The notes beneath the pieces are model-generated. The model was not told where the DNA came from. It was given only the letters and a program-made list of their open reading frames with translations, and made no database searches. Made by a program: the position numbers and the translations under genes. Shown here in pieces: positions 25,717 through 34,113 of a stretch of DNA of 64,000 nt. The DNA is from Acidimicrobiaceae bacterium (lineage in GTDB: Bacteria; Actinomycetota; Acidimicrobiia; Acidimicrobiales; Ilumatobacteraceae), in the NCBI GenBank assembly GCA_024641005.1, contig JAHEDX010000001.1, positions 1 to 64,000 of the forward strand, read 5' to 3'. The first letter of the stretch is position 1. The number at the start of each line of letters is the position of its first letter.

Positions 25717-26214
25717 CTATTCCTCGGGCGCAACCCAGTTCGTCACACTTCCATGGTCCATCTTGGCGAGCACCCAGGGTGGGAACCTGGTCGGCATCGG
25801 GAGTGGAACCGAGCGTGCACCACGCTCGTCGAGCAGACGCTGGAACACGGACGGGTCCCCCGAGAACGGCGAACCCTCACCCGCCACGAAGCCGTACAGC
25901 TCGCAACCATCCGGCCCTGCCTCCCACGGACCGAACAGGTCGCCCCACTCGAGGGTGATGTGCGTGCCGGCCCCGCAGACGATGTCTCCGCAGCGGATCT
26001 CACCTTGCAGGATCAGATTGATGTGGTCACCCGTGTGGCCGTGCAACGGAGACATCGCACCGGGATCCCATCGGTTCCAGAAGGCGACGTACCGGGGCGA
26101 CATCTCGATCCATTTTTCCCAGATCGACGCCGTATGCCCGTCGGAGAACTCGAACCGCAGCATCTCCTCTGCCGGCACGTCATCCAGATGTCGAATACTT
26201 GGCCCACCCCTCAT
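25717..26214 (-). CDS. Cupin-domain protein (paralogue of 7447-7947)
   Basis: A 165-residue cupin almost the same as the protein at 7447-7947, including MRGGPSI at the start, WEKWIEMSPRYVAFWN, HGHTGDHINLILQGEIRCG and GPWEAGPDGCELYGF. The chosen ATG (26212-26214) gives the same N-terminus as the paralogue. Unlike the first copy it is not followed by CoA-transferase and dehydrogenase genes but lies alone between an SDR and a divergent acyl-CoA ligase. It may process a similar substrate under a different regulator: no TGACA site lies upstream here. Confidence 0.8.
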   Translation of the reverse strand: MRGGPSIRHLDDVPAEEMLRFEFSDGHTASIWEKWIEMSPRYVAFWNRWDPGAMSPLHGHTGDHINLILQGEIRCGDIVCGAGTHITLEWGDLFGPWEAGPDGCELYGFVAGEGSPFSGDPSVFQRLLDERGARSVPLPMPTRFPPWVLAKMDHGSVTNWVAPEE

Positions 26215-26310
26215 GATGATGGCGATCCTCTCCGAGTTGGTGCCGCACCCGTGCGGCCACGCGACATCACCGACAGTACAGTTCGGCTTCATGAAGTCTC
26301 GGATCCCGAC

Positions 26311-27864
26311 GTGAACGTGGAATCACCAGACATCCCGCCGCTGCTCGGATCATTCGAGACGATCGCCGACGCATTCGAAGCCGTCGCCGAACAATTCGGC
26401 GACCGCATCGCGTACGTCGACGGAGTGTCCGGCGGCGAGCGGATCACGTTCGGCGAGTGGCACCGCCGCTCGGATGCCCTGGCCGGCTTCCTCGTCGAGC
26501 AAGGCGTTCGACCCGGCGACGTCGTCGCGATCATGTTGCGCTCATCGATCGAGTACGCCGTCGCTCTGGGTGCCACGATGCTGGCGGGGGCGGTGGCGAC
26601 CGGGATCAATGAACGGCTCGGGGCTCGAGAGATCACGTCGATCCTCGACCGGGCAGCGGCCCGTCTCACGTTCCACGATCGCGAGGCGTTTGCGGACGTG
26701 CAGCCGGACGGCTGCGTGATCGTCACCCCAACGGATCTCGCTGCTGCCGCCCACCACCCGCCGCTGGGCGCCCGACGCCCCAGGGCGCAACGTGGCGACC
26801 CGGTCGTGATCATCTGGACCAGTGGTACCACCGGAAACCCCAAGGGTGCATGGTTCGACCACGGCAATCTCGAGGCGGCGGTTGCCAGCGCAGGGGTGAT
26901 GAGCGAGCCGTTCGACATCAAACTCATCTCCACCCCGTTCCCGCACGCCGGGTACATGTCGAAGATGTGGGACCAGCTGGCGTGGGTCACGACCTCGGTC
27001 ATCTCGCCGAGCCCCTGGAAGGCATCCGACATGCTTCGGCTGATGGTGGATGAACGAATCACGGTGGTGACCGGCGTGCCGACGCAATGGTCCAAGCTGC
27101 TCGACGAACCGGGTATCGACTCGGCCGATCTGTCATCGGTGAGGTTGGGGTTGACGGCGACCGCGCCTGCGTCGCCGGAGCTGATCGAGCGGGTCGCCTC
27201 GACGATCGGGTGCCCGCTGGTCGTGCGGTACTCGATGACCGAATGTCCGAGCGTCACGGGCACCGACGTCTCGGATCCGCCCGAGGTCCAGTTTCGCACC
27301 GTCGGACGGGTGCAGGCCGGCATGTCGATCATGATCGTCGATGACGACGGTCGCGAAGTTGCGGCCGGTTCGGTGGGTCGTCTCAGAGTCCAGGGTCGCT
27401 GTGTGATGCAGGGGTATTGGGGCGACCCCGACCTCACGGCCTCGATCCGCGACGATTTCGGCTGGCTCACCACATCCGACCTCGTCATCGTGCGCGACGA
27501 CGGCAACCTGGTGCTCGTCGGCAGGACGTCCGACATGTACATCCGCGGGGGCTACAACATTTACCCGCTCGAAGTCGAGAACGTCCTCGCCGAGCACCCG
27601 TCCGTCGAGCGAGCAGCGATCGTGGGCGTGCCTGCCGACGTCATCGGTGAGATCGGCGTGGCGTTCGTCGTGGCGGTCGACCCGGCACATCCCCCGAGCC
27701 TCGATGCCCTGCGGTCGTTCGTTCGGCAACGGCTCGCCGACTACAAGGCGCCGGACCGGCTCGAGATCATCGACGCCCTGCCGCTGACGTCGATGATGAA
27801 GATCGATCGCCCCGCTCTGCAGCAACTCGCTGAGTCGGCCGACGGCCTCGTGGCCGGTTCGTAG
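26311..27864 (+). CDS. AMP-forming acyl-CoA synthetase
   Basis: A 517-residue ANL-family ligase that would convert an acid, ATP and CoA to an acyl-CoA. Motifs: phosphate loop [21 protein letters not shown] (A5), TSDLVIVRDDGNLVLVGRTS (A7-A8), YIRGGYNIYPLEVENVL, and the catalytic lysine in LTSMMKIDRPAL near the C-terminus. A longer frame begins at 25699, but its first part runs antisense through the cupin gene, so I chose GTG at 26311 (GTG 26317 is also possible). It is divergent from the cupin, 96 nt apart, and convergent with the AhpD-like gene. Confidence 0.88.
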   Translation: MNVESPDIPPLLGSFETIADAFEAVAEQFGDRIAYVDGVSGGERITFGEWHRRSDALAGFLVEQGVRPGDVVAIMLRSSIEYAVALGATMLAGAVATGINERLGAREITSILDRAAARLTFHDREAFADVQPDGCVIVTPTDLAAAAHHPPLGARRPRAQRGDPVVIIWTSGTTGNPKGAWFDHGNLEAAVASAGVMSEPFDIKLISTPFPHAGYMSKMWDQLAWVTTSVISPSPWKASDMLRLMVDERITVVTGVPTQWSKLLDEPGIDSADLSSVRLGLTATAPASPELIERVASTIGCPLVVRYSMTECPSVTGTDVSDPPEVQFRTVGRVQAGMSIMIVDDDGREVAAGSVGRLRVQGRCVMQGYWGDPDLTASIRDDFGWLTTSDLVIVRDDGNLVLVGRTSDMYIRGGYNIYPLEVENVLAEHPSVERAAIVGVPADVIGEIGVAFVVAVDPAHPPSLDALRSFVRQRLADYKAPDRLEIIDALPLTSMMKIDRPALQQLAESADGLVAGS

Positions 27865-27906
27865 GCCAAGCCCTCGACCCTGCGTCACGCCAGATCGCCC
27901 GGCCGA

Positions 27907-27923
27907 CCGATCGCGATGATCGG
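27907..27923. terminator. Short hairpin between convergent genes
   Basis: CCGATC-GCGAT-GATCGG, 6-bp stem, between convergent stops at 27864 and 27928. Position supports a terminator role; the stem is short and no T-tract follows. Confidence 0.3.
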
Positions 27924-27927
27924 CGGG

Positions 27928-28482
27928 TCAGCTGCGGACCTTGGTGGACGCAGTCACGGCTGGTGGGTCCTCCCCGAGCACGTCGAGGGTGTGCATGAAG
28001 CGGTGCATCCCCAACGATTGTCCGCAGAGCCAGCCCAACTCGATGATCTCCTCGGCGGAAAACTCCTCGGCGAGCTCGCGATACGTATCGGCCCCGATCG
28101 AGTGATGGTCGGTGGCGAACCGGTCGAGGTATGCCAGCGCGAGCGTCTCGCGCCGACTGAACGAGCCCCCCGCTGGATCGACCAGGCAGGCGACGTCGCT
28201 CTCCGCCACTGTCGAGGACTCCTTGCGCGAGATCGAGCAGGGCTGGCAGGCGTTCAGCTGAGCGCTCCGCAGCCGGAGCAACTCCTGAAGACGGTCGTCG
28301 ATCGAGCCTGCCCGAAAGTGCGCTTTGTACCCCTCGTCCATCGAACGCAGGACCATCTCGCTGTGAGCGAGAATCTGGAGGGGCACGGTCTGGGTGTACA
28401 TGCCGCTGGCCAAACCGGCCTCGATGCGAGATCGAGCATCGTCGGACAGCTCGTCGTACGGGACCGGTTCGATTCTTGGCAC
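27928..28482 (-). CDS. Carboxymuconolactone decarboxylase/AhpD-like protein
   Basis: A 184-residue all-helical protein of the AhpD/CMD fold: a CxxC site in QLNACQPCSISRKESS (C79, C82) and the helices DDRLQELLRLRSAQLNAC and ETLALAYLDRFATDHHSIG. AhpD-type members have a histidine a few residues after CxxC; here SISRKE has none, so peroxidase activity may be reduced. GTG at 28480-28482 has a good Shine-Dalgarno (GGAGG), and an upstream ATG at 28608 is rejected as basic and unconserved. Convergent with the acyl-CoA ligase. Possible roles: peroxide defence near oxygenases, or a decarboxylase. Confidence 0.78.
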   Translation of the reverse strand: MPRIEPVPYDELSDDARSRIEAGLASGMYTQTVPLQILAHSEMVLRSMDEGYKAHFRAGSIDDRLQELLRLRSAQLNACQPCSISRKESSTVAESDVACLVDPAGGSFSRRETLALAYLDRFATDHHSIGADTYRELAEEFSAEEIIELGWLCGQSLGMHRFMHTLDVLGEDPPAVTASTKVRS

Positions 28483-28621
28483 AGTGATCCTCCGTCGCGA
28501 TTGGGCGCAGATGCCATTCGAAAGAACCCTAGCCAGCACAGACGTGCTCAGAGTTCGGCGGGGCCGCTTCCTGTGGGATCGCCCTGACACCAGATTGCGC
28601 TGGAGCACGCGAAACAGCGGA

Positions 28622-29257
28622 TCAGCGCGTTGACGTCAACTGACCGACCATCTCGGCCGCAGTGGCGATCGTCGCCAGCATCGGGAGCGACTCGGTGATC
28701 ATGAAACGATGGGATTCTGCCGTGGCTCCGGCGCTGCAATCCTCGGCGACGACCGCTTGATAACCGCGTTCGACCGCTCCGAGCGCGCCACCGAACAACG
28801 CCAGATTCGTCGAGACGCCGCACAGCACGACGGTGTCGATGTCGAAGGATCGAAGGGTGACGTCCATGTCGGTGCCGAACCACATCACGAGACCGGAACG
28901 ACGAGCACTGACGACATCCCCAGGCATCGGAGCAACCTCCGGCATCGACTCGGCACGCGATGTGCCCTCGACCAGTCCGCCCGACCGCAACGCAACCGCT
29001 GCGAGCGGGCTGGTGACCATCGCTCCGACGAGGTCGGGGCGATGGCAGATGTGGGCGTGGATGACCGGCAACCGCAAGGTGCGGAACTCTGACGCGAGCT
29101 CGGCGATGCGAGGGAGGATCGCTCGTTCCTGTGCCTGTTCGACGAGCTGCGGGAGTGTCGAGAACTCAATGTCCAAGATCCCGCGCTGGCATTCACTGAT
29201 GACGAGGGCCGGCCGTCGGCCCGGTTCGAGACCGCGAATGAATCTGAGGTTCGACAT
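28622..29257 (-). CDS. Isochorismatase-fold protein with altered catalytic triad
   Basis: A 211-residue protein with the isochorismatase-like cysteine hydrolase fold (ALVISECQRGILD, IDTVVLCGVSTNLALFG, YQAVVAEDCSAGATAESH). The usual Asp-Lys-Cys triad seems replaced: Glu22 in SECQ where most have D, an arginine (119 or 120) in SARRSGLVMWFGTD where Lys is expected, and Ala153 at the Cys position. Some isochorismatases such as PhzD lack the Cys but keep Asp and Lys. A SECQ subgroup exists in actinomycetes as far as I recall, so this may be a conserved variant rather than decay. Function unknown. Confidence 0.75.
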   Translation of the reverse strand: MSNLRFIRGLEPGRRPALVISECQRGILDIEFSTLPQLVEQAQERAILPRIAELASEFRTLRLPVIHAHICHRPDLVGAMVTSPLAAVALRSGGLVEGTSRAESMPEVAPMPGDVVSARRSGLVMWFGTDMDVTLRSFDIDTVVLCGVSTNLALFGGALGAVERGYQAVVAEDCSAGATAESHRFMITESLPMLATIATAAEMVGQLTSTR

Positions 29258-29528
29258 GCTGCCAGCGTGCCACCCCGCTCAGCGTCAGACAATCCGTTCA
29301 ACAGGTCCGCGTGCGCGCCGACGATGACGCAGTGTCTCCCGCTGACCTCGACGGTGTCTCTCGAACTTGCCGCATCGAGCACTTCGACCGATTGACTCAC
29401 GCCCCGGTCGACCTCGCGGCACCCCAAACTCGAACTCGCCGTCGCAGAGGTTCTGACGGTACTGTCATTCCGAGGATCAACGGGGACGCGATTCTGCTGC
29501 GCCCGCCAGCCCCACGAGGAGGGTGCAC

Positions 29529-30503
29529 ATGACACGAGTGCTCGTCACAGGCGCAACCGGCCTCATCGGATCAAACGTGTGCCAACGATTGCTCGAGCGC
29601 GGCGACGAGGCGATCGCGCTCGTTCGCCCCGGAAGCGATCGCGCCCCGCTCGACTCGATCGGGGTTCGGGTCGTCGAGGGCGATGTCACCTCCAGCGACG
29701 ACGTCGCACGCGCGACCCTCGGTTGCGAGGCGATCGTCCACTCGGCAGCGAGCCTCGGCGGGCCGGATCAGGATCCGGCGGTCCACGAGGCGACCAATGT
29801 GATCGGCGCTCGCAACGTCCTCGACGCGGCAGCGCTCACCGGGATCAGAACGGTCACGCTGTCCACGGCGCTGTACCTCGACTTCTCGCGCACCTTGACC
29901 GAATCCTCGCCGGTCAGCGCCGACATTCCCCCTGATGCATACAGCGCCTCGAAGCGTCGAGCGCACCGCGAAGCGCAAGAGCGGGCAGACCGCGGTGCGG
30001 ACATCGTCGAGGTCATTCCCGGCGCCGCGTTCGGACCGGGTCTGTCGGTGCAACGCTCGTTGGGTCGCGAAAGCTGGAACCGAGCGATCCGGGCGGCGAT
30101 CAACGGACGGATTTCCGACCATCTGGTCGGCAGCCCGGCGCCGTGGGTCTTCGCCGATGACACGGCGCTCGCGATCGTCGCCGCCCTCGACAAGGGCAGA
30201 GCCGGATCGACCTACCTGGCCTTTGGTGCCGAGGACGCGAGCGACCTACCGGACTTCCTCAATCTGGCTTGCGAAGTCGCCGGTGTGTCGCATCGTTTGA
30301 TCGGACTCCGAGTCGATGACGACAACCGAACCGAACTGCTCGCCCGGTTCGGACCGAGCCTGATCGCGAACGCAGAACGAAGATGGCCGAAGCCTTGGTT
30401 CGACAACACCGCGACCAGCGAGGCGCTCGACTACCACCCGCGTCCACTGCGCAGCGCGCTGGAGAGCACGGTCGACTGGCTGAGAGGGTTGGGTCACATC
30501 TGA
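29529..30503 (+). CDS. NAD-dependent epimerase/dehydratase (extended SDR)
   Basis: A 324-residue extended SDR: RVLVTGATGLIGSNVCQRL at the N-terminus binds NAD(P), HSAASLGGPD follows the fourth strand, and YSASKRRAH carries the Tyr-Lys pair. The overall plan resembles 3beta-hydroxysteroid dehydrogenase, dihydroflavonol reductase or sugar epimerase relatives. The ATG at 29529 has a strong Shine-Dalgarno (GAGGAGG at 29516-29522). The gene is single, convergent with the SDR at 30584. In this context an alcohol, ketone or CoA-thioester substrate is more likely than a sugar nucleotide. Confidence 0.85.
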   Translation: MTRVLVTGATGLIGSNVCQRLLERGDEAIALVRPGSDRAPLDSIGVRVVEGDVTSSDDVARATLGCEAIVHSAASLGGPDQDPAVHEATNVIGARNVLDAAALTGIRTVTLSTALYLDFSRTLTESSPVSADIPPDAYSASKRRAHREAQERADRGADIVEVIPGAAFGPGLSVQRSLGRESWNRAIRAAINGRISDHLVGSPAPWVFADDTALAIVAALDKGRAGSTYLAFGAEDASDLPDFLNLACEVAGVSHRLIGLRVDDDNRTELLARFGPSLIANAERRWPKPWFDNTATSEALDYHPRPLRSALESTVDWLRGLGHI

Positions 30504-30583
30504 CGTCGACGTTCGGCGCGCAGGTTCGCGAGCGCCGCGAGGACGTTCGGAGCCGTGTGGTTCCTCCTGGGTCGGGCGCCCGT

Positions 30584-31504
30584 TCAGCCGCCCAGTCGAA
30601 GTCCGGGGGCGCGCGTGCGGAACACGTCGGTGGCGAAGAGATCTCCGAGCTTGTTCGCATCCCATCGTGTCCCACCGTTCGAAATCGTCACGGCCTCGGA
30701 CCAGCCGCTCATCAGGTGGATGTGTTCACCCATCGCTCGGATGACCTGGCCGCTGACATGGCCGGCCTGGTCGCTGGCCAACCAGGCGACGACCGGGGAA
30801 CACAACGAAGGATCCATCGGGTCGAACTCGTCGTCGGGGATCTGGTCGGGTTCGCGGATGTCTCCGCCCGTCATCGTGCCGGTGATGCGGGTCATGCCTC
30901 CCGGCCCGATCACGTTGGCCGTGACACCGATGCGCGCCAGCTCGAGATTGAGTGTCTGGGTGAGCCCGACGATCGCCGCCTTGGCTGTCGCGTAATTGGT
31001 CTGCCCGAAGTTCCCCAGCAGGCCGGCACCGGAGGTGGTGTTGATGATCCGTCCACCGGCCGAACCGCCGGAGTCCTTCGCCACCTGCCGCCAGTGGCGG
31101 GCGGCAGCCCGGCAGGTCAACCACGTACCGCGCACGTGCACGTTCATGACGAGGTCGAAGTCGTCGGCCGACATGTTCCAGATCGCGCGGTCGCGCACGA
31201 TGCCGGCGTTGTTGACGACGATGTCGAGGCGCCCGTACTCGTCGATCGCCTGTTGCACCATGGCATCGGCTTGCGCTTCGTCCGCGACGTTGCCGTAATT
31301 CGCCGACGCCGAACCTGCTCGGCCACGGATGACGTCGACGACAGCATCCGCATCTCGACCGGCGCCTTCGCCGGTCACCGATGACCCGAGGTCGTTGACG
31401 ATCACCGTCGCGCCGTGCTTGGCGAGTTCGACGGCGTGCCCGCGTCCGATGCCGTGACCGGCGCCGGTGACGAGCGCGACCTTTCCTTCAAGAAGACTGG
31501 ACAT
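30584..31504 (-). CDS. SDR-family 3-hydroxyacyl-CoA dehydrogenase (MFE-2-like)
   Basis: A 306-residue SDR with LEGKVALVTGAGHGIGRGHA, VIVNDLGSSVTGEG, NNAG, and catalytic YATAK, followed by the long C-terminal extension (ISNGGTRWDANKLGDLFAT) seen in relatives of peroxisomal multifunctional enzyme 2. The VNDLG plus GxG insert is typical of hydroxyacyl-CoA dehydrogenases rather than simple SDRs. The ATG at 31502-31504 is the family start. It is divergent from an AMP-forming ligase, with a CAACTGT-type palindrome (31556-31568) between, so ligase and dehydrogenase may serve one beta-oxidation pathway. Confidence 0.83.
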   Translation of the reverse strand: MSSLLEGKVALVTGAGHGIGRGHAVELAKHGATVIVNDLGSSVTGEGAGRDADAVVDVIRGRAGSASANYGNVADEAQADAMVQQAIDEYGRLDIVVNNAGIVRDRAIWNMSADDFDLVMNVHVRGTWLTCRAAARHWRQVAKDSGGSAGGRIINTTSGAGLLGNFGQTNYATAKAAIVGLTQTLNLELARIGVTANVIGPGGMTRITGTMTGGDIREPDQIPDDEFDPMDPSLCSPVVAWLASDQAGHVSGQVIRAMGEHIHLMSGWSEAVTISNGGTRWDANKLGDLFATDVFRTRAPGLRLGG

Positions 31505-31555
31505 GTTGTTCACTTTCGATGCTCGTGGTCTCGCACGTGGTCGAGATATGTTAGT

Positions 31556-31568
31556 GTCAACAGTTGAC
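31556..31568. promoter_or_regulatory. CAACTGT-family operator between divergent SDR and ligase genes
   Basis: GTCAAC-A-GTTGAC is a perfect odd palindrome; on the minus strand it reads GTCAACTGTTGAC and shares the CAACTGT half site with the elements at 16401, 16444 and 24616. It lies 51 nt from the SDR start. Confidence 0.5.
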
Positions 31569-31764
31569 GATACAACGGCGAACGAGTCCGGTAGTAACCG
31601 CGACGTCACGGTCGAGGTGCCGTGTCACTGTCGATCGAAGTTGTGGTCGGCAGCATCGATGCCGATCCGAGTTCGGTCGACTACGCCCAGGCTGTGCAGA
31701 ATGTGCGAGTGCGCGGAACGCACCCGGGTACCACCACAGGTCACCTCTCCGGAAGGATCCCTCG

Positions 31765-33363
31765 ATGACACCCAGCACGATGCAGGACTACTCGCTCAAT
31801 CTGCGGCCGCTCGTCCAGTTCGGGCGCACGGTTCATGCCGAGAGCAAGATCATCACCTTCACCGGCGACGGATACCGAGAGGCCACCTTCGCCGAGGTGG
31901 GTGACCGCGCCGACCGACTCGCTGCCGCCTTGACCAGACTCGGCGTCTGCCAAGGCGATCGTGTGGGCACGTTCATGTGGAACAACCAGGCCCACATGGA
32001 GGCATACCTTGCCGTCCCCACGATGGGTGCCGTGCTCCATACCTTGAACATCAGGCTGTTCCCCGACCAACTCGAGTACGTCATCAACCATGCCGAGGAC
32101 AAGGTATTGATCGTTGACGGCTCTCTGGCCGTCCTGCTCGCACCGCTCAGAGATCGCCTGTCGAGTGTCGAACACATCATTGTCATCGGACCGTCCGACG
32201 CAACGCTGGGCGAGACGCTCGACTACGAGGCTCTGCTTGCCGCCGAGCAGCCGGGCTTCGACTACCCCGACGTCGACGAACTCGCCGGGGCAGCGATGTG
32301 CTACACGAGCGGCACCACCGGCAATCCAAAAGGTGTCGTGTACAGCCACCGCAGCACCTACATCCACTCGATGATGGTCACCTCGACGGCCAACATCGCG
32401 CTGGCGGAGGCGGACCGCATGCTCGTGATCGTGCCGATGTTCCACGCAAACGCGTGGGGCACGCCGTACGCGGCATGGATGGTCGGCGCCGATCTGGTAT
32501 TTCCGCAGCAGTACCTCCAAGCCGCACCACTTGCCCGCATGATCGAAGACACTCGACCGACGCTCACCGGGGCGGTCCCCACCATTCTCAATGACATCCT
32601 CACGAACGCCAAAGGGGCCGATCTGTCGTCACTGCGCATGATCATGTGTGGCGGGTCCGCGGTACCCCGAGCGCTGATCGAGGGATATCGGGATCACTTC
32701 CATGTCCCGATCGTCCAGGGCTGGGGAATGACCGAAACGAGCCCCGTCGCCGCGATCGGCAACCCTCCCAAGGACCTACTCGGCGTCGACGAGACGACCT
32801 GGCGTGCCCGGTCGGGGCGCGTCATTCCCGGTGTCGAGATCCGAATCACCGGCGACGACGGCGCCGAACTGCCGTGGGACGGCGAGTCGGTCGGTGAGCT
32901 CGAAGCTCGCGGTTCGTGGGTGACCGGGTCCTACTACAACGTGGAGGCCGATGATCGATTTCACGACGGCTGGCTTCGCACCGGAGATGTCGCCTCGATC
33001 TTCCCGAACGGATTCGTGCAGATCAGTGACCGTTCCAAGGACGTGATCAAATCGGGAGGAGAATGGGTCAGCTCGGTCGACCTCGAGAATCAGCTCATGG
33101 GTCATCCCGACGTCTTCGAGGCCGCCGTGATCGGCGTGGAGGATGACCGTTGGGGCGAGCGACCGATGGCATGCGTCGTGTTGCGTCCCGGTACGCACAC
33201 GACGACCGCCGAAATCTCCGAATGGTTGACCGCCCGCACCGCCAAATTCTGGGTGCCCGACCGTTGGTCGGTGATCGCCGAGATCCCGAAGACGAGCGTC
33301 GGCAAATTCGACAAGAAGCAACTCCGCGCCCGGTACGCGTCCGGCCAGCTGCCGGTCGATTGA
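31765..33363 (+). CDS. AMP-forming fatty acyl-CoA synthetase
   Basis: A 532-residue ANL ligase of the medium/long-chain fatty acyl-CoA synthetase type: [37 protein letters not shown] (typical of this subfamily), [33 protein letters not shown] and the catalytic Lys in [13 protein letters not shown]. It would activate a free acid by adenylation and thioesterification. An upstream in-frame extension to 31564 lies over the operator and is rejected; the ATG at 31765 follows GGAAGGA. Divergent from the MFE-2-like SDR. The following 245 nt (33364-33608) hold no gene or palindrome that I can support. Confidence 0.9.
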   Translation: MTPSTMQDYSLNLRPLVQFGRTVHAESKIITFTGDGYREATFAEVGDRADRLAAALTRLGVCQGDRVGTFMWNNQAHMEAYLAVPTMGAVLHTLNIRLFPDQLEYVINHAEDKVLIVDGSLAVLLAPLRDRLSSVEHIIVIGPSDATLGETLDYEALLAAEQPGFDYPDVDELAGAAMCYTSGTTGNPKGVVYSHRSTYIHSMMVTSTANIALAEADRMLVIVPMFHANAWGTPYAAWMVGADLVFPQQYLQAAPLARMIEDTRPTLTGAVPTILNDILTNAKGADLSSLRMIMCGGSAVPRALIEGYRDHFHVPIVQGWGMTETSPVAAIGNPPKDLLGVDETTWRARSGRVIPGVEIRITGDDGAELPWDGESVGELEARGSWVTGSYYNVEADDRFHDGWLRTGDVASIFPNGFVQISDRSKDVIKSGGEWVSSVDLENQLMGHPDVFEAAVIGVEDDRWGERPMACVVLRPGTHTTTAEISEWLTARTAKFWVPDRWSVIAEIPKTSVGKFDKKQLRARYASGQLPVD

Positions 33364-33608
33364 GGGTCGGGCTGCGGTGAGCCATCTTCGTGTCGCGCTG
33401 CCTCCGCCGATGGTCCGTCGTCCCCGAGGCGCCGACGGGCGCACCCCGATGGCATGAGCAGCCCGATGAGTCCCGCATCGGCTGACGAACCCGATCGACT
33501 GGCGGTCCTTCCGGGCCGGCCCCGGGCTGGCATGATGAAGATCGACAATGTCGCGCTCGCCCGCTCGGCGGCGCGCACCCCCGAGGATCGCTCTACGAGG
33601 ACAACCTG

Positions 33609-34013
33609 ATGGCCGACCGACTTGACCTGCCAACCGTCGAAGACGAGACGCGCCCGTACTGGGAGGCGGCCAAGCAAGGTCGGCTCCTGATCAAGAAGTG
33701 CAATGGTTGTGGTGAGGTGCACCACTACCCGCGGCCGTTCTGCCCGTCGTGCTGGAGCGAGGATGTCGACTGGCTGGAAGCCAGTGGGCGCGGCACGGTC
33801 TACACCTATTCTGTGGTGTTCCGGAACGACCTGCCGCCGTTCAACGAGTGGGGCACGTACATCCCCGCTGTCGTCGAGCTGGAGGAGGGCCCTCGGTTGA
33901 TGACCAACATCATCGACACGACGCCGGACGCGCTGTCGGTCGGCATGCCGGTCGAGGTGCGCTTCCGCGACCTCACCGACGACTGGGCGGCCCCCGTCTT
34001 CACCCCCGCCTAG
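33609..34013 (+). CDS. DUF35 OB-fold/zinc-ribbon protein
   Basis: A 134-residue DUF35 protein: an N-terminal helix [19 protein letters not shown], a rubredoxin-like zinc ribbon with C31, C34, C45 and C48 (CNGCG, CPSCW), then an OB fold ([40 protein letters not shown]). DUF35 proteins are obligate partners of Ltp2-type thiolase-like aldolases and of MaoC-type hydratases in steroid degradation, where they bind the CoA end. The nearest likely partner is the thiolase-like protein at 35431-36576. Its TAG stop is the left edge of a REP-like palindrome. Confidence 0.9.
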   Translation: MADRLDLPTVEDETRPYWEAAKQGRLLIKKCNGCGEVHHYPRPFCPSCWSEDVDWLEASGRGTVYTYSVVFRNDLPPFNEWGTYIPAVVELEEGPRLMTNIIDTTPDALSVGMPVEVRFRDLTDDWAAPVFTPA

Positions 34014-34044
34014 TTACGAAACGTGCCTGGCACGTTTCGTAACT
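34012..34044. repeat. REP-like palindrome, copy 3, overlapping a stop codon
   Basis: Same 33-nt sequence as the copy at 5199-5231, with 16-nt arms AGTTACGAAACGTGCC and GGCACGTTTCGTAACT around T. It again contributes to a TAG stop, here that of the DUF35 gene. Confidence 0.85.
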
Positions 34045-34076
34045 GGCGTGTCGAGGGGTAGGCGGAGTACCTTTAC

Positions 34077-34092
34077 TTGACAGAAGCGTCAA
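34077..34092. promoter_or_regulatory. Operator palindrome, TGACA-N4-TGTCA family
   Basis: TTGACAGAAGCGTCAA, arms TTGACA and CGTCAA (one mismatch) around GAAG, 21 nt before the ATG of the amidohydrolase at 34114. Confidence 0.55.
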
Positions 34093-34113
34093 ATTTCGAG
34101 GGGAGTCAGCGAC

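Noticed and set aside
29258-29528. Possible small plus-strand gene (73 codons) before the epimerase gene
   Set aside because: Arg-rich product with no motif or Shine-Dalgarno; the strong Shine-Dalgarno in this region belongs to the epimerase ATG at 29529.
9665-33363. A mobile island with integrase or transposase
   Set aside because: No integrase, transposase, tRNA or direct-repeat boundary is visible; the different regulatory motifs are the only sign of a separate origin.
33364-33608. Hidden gene or operator before the DUF35 gene
   Set aside because: No frame with family features and no TGACA or CAACTGT site; only an ordinary promoter region can be assumed.
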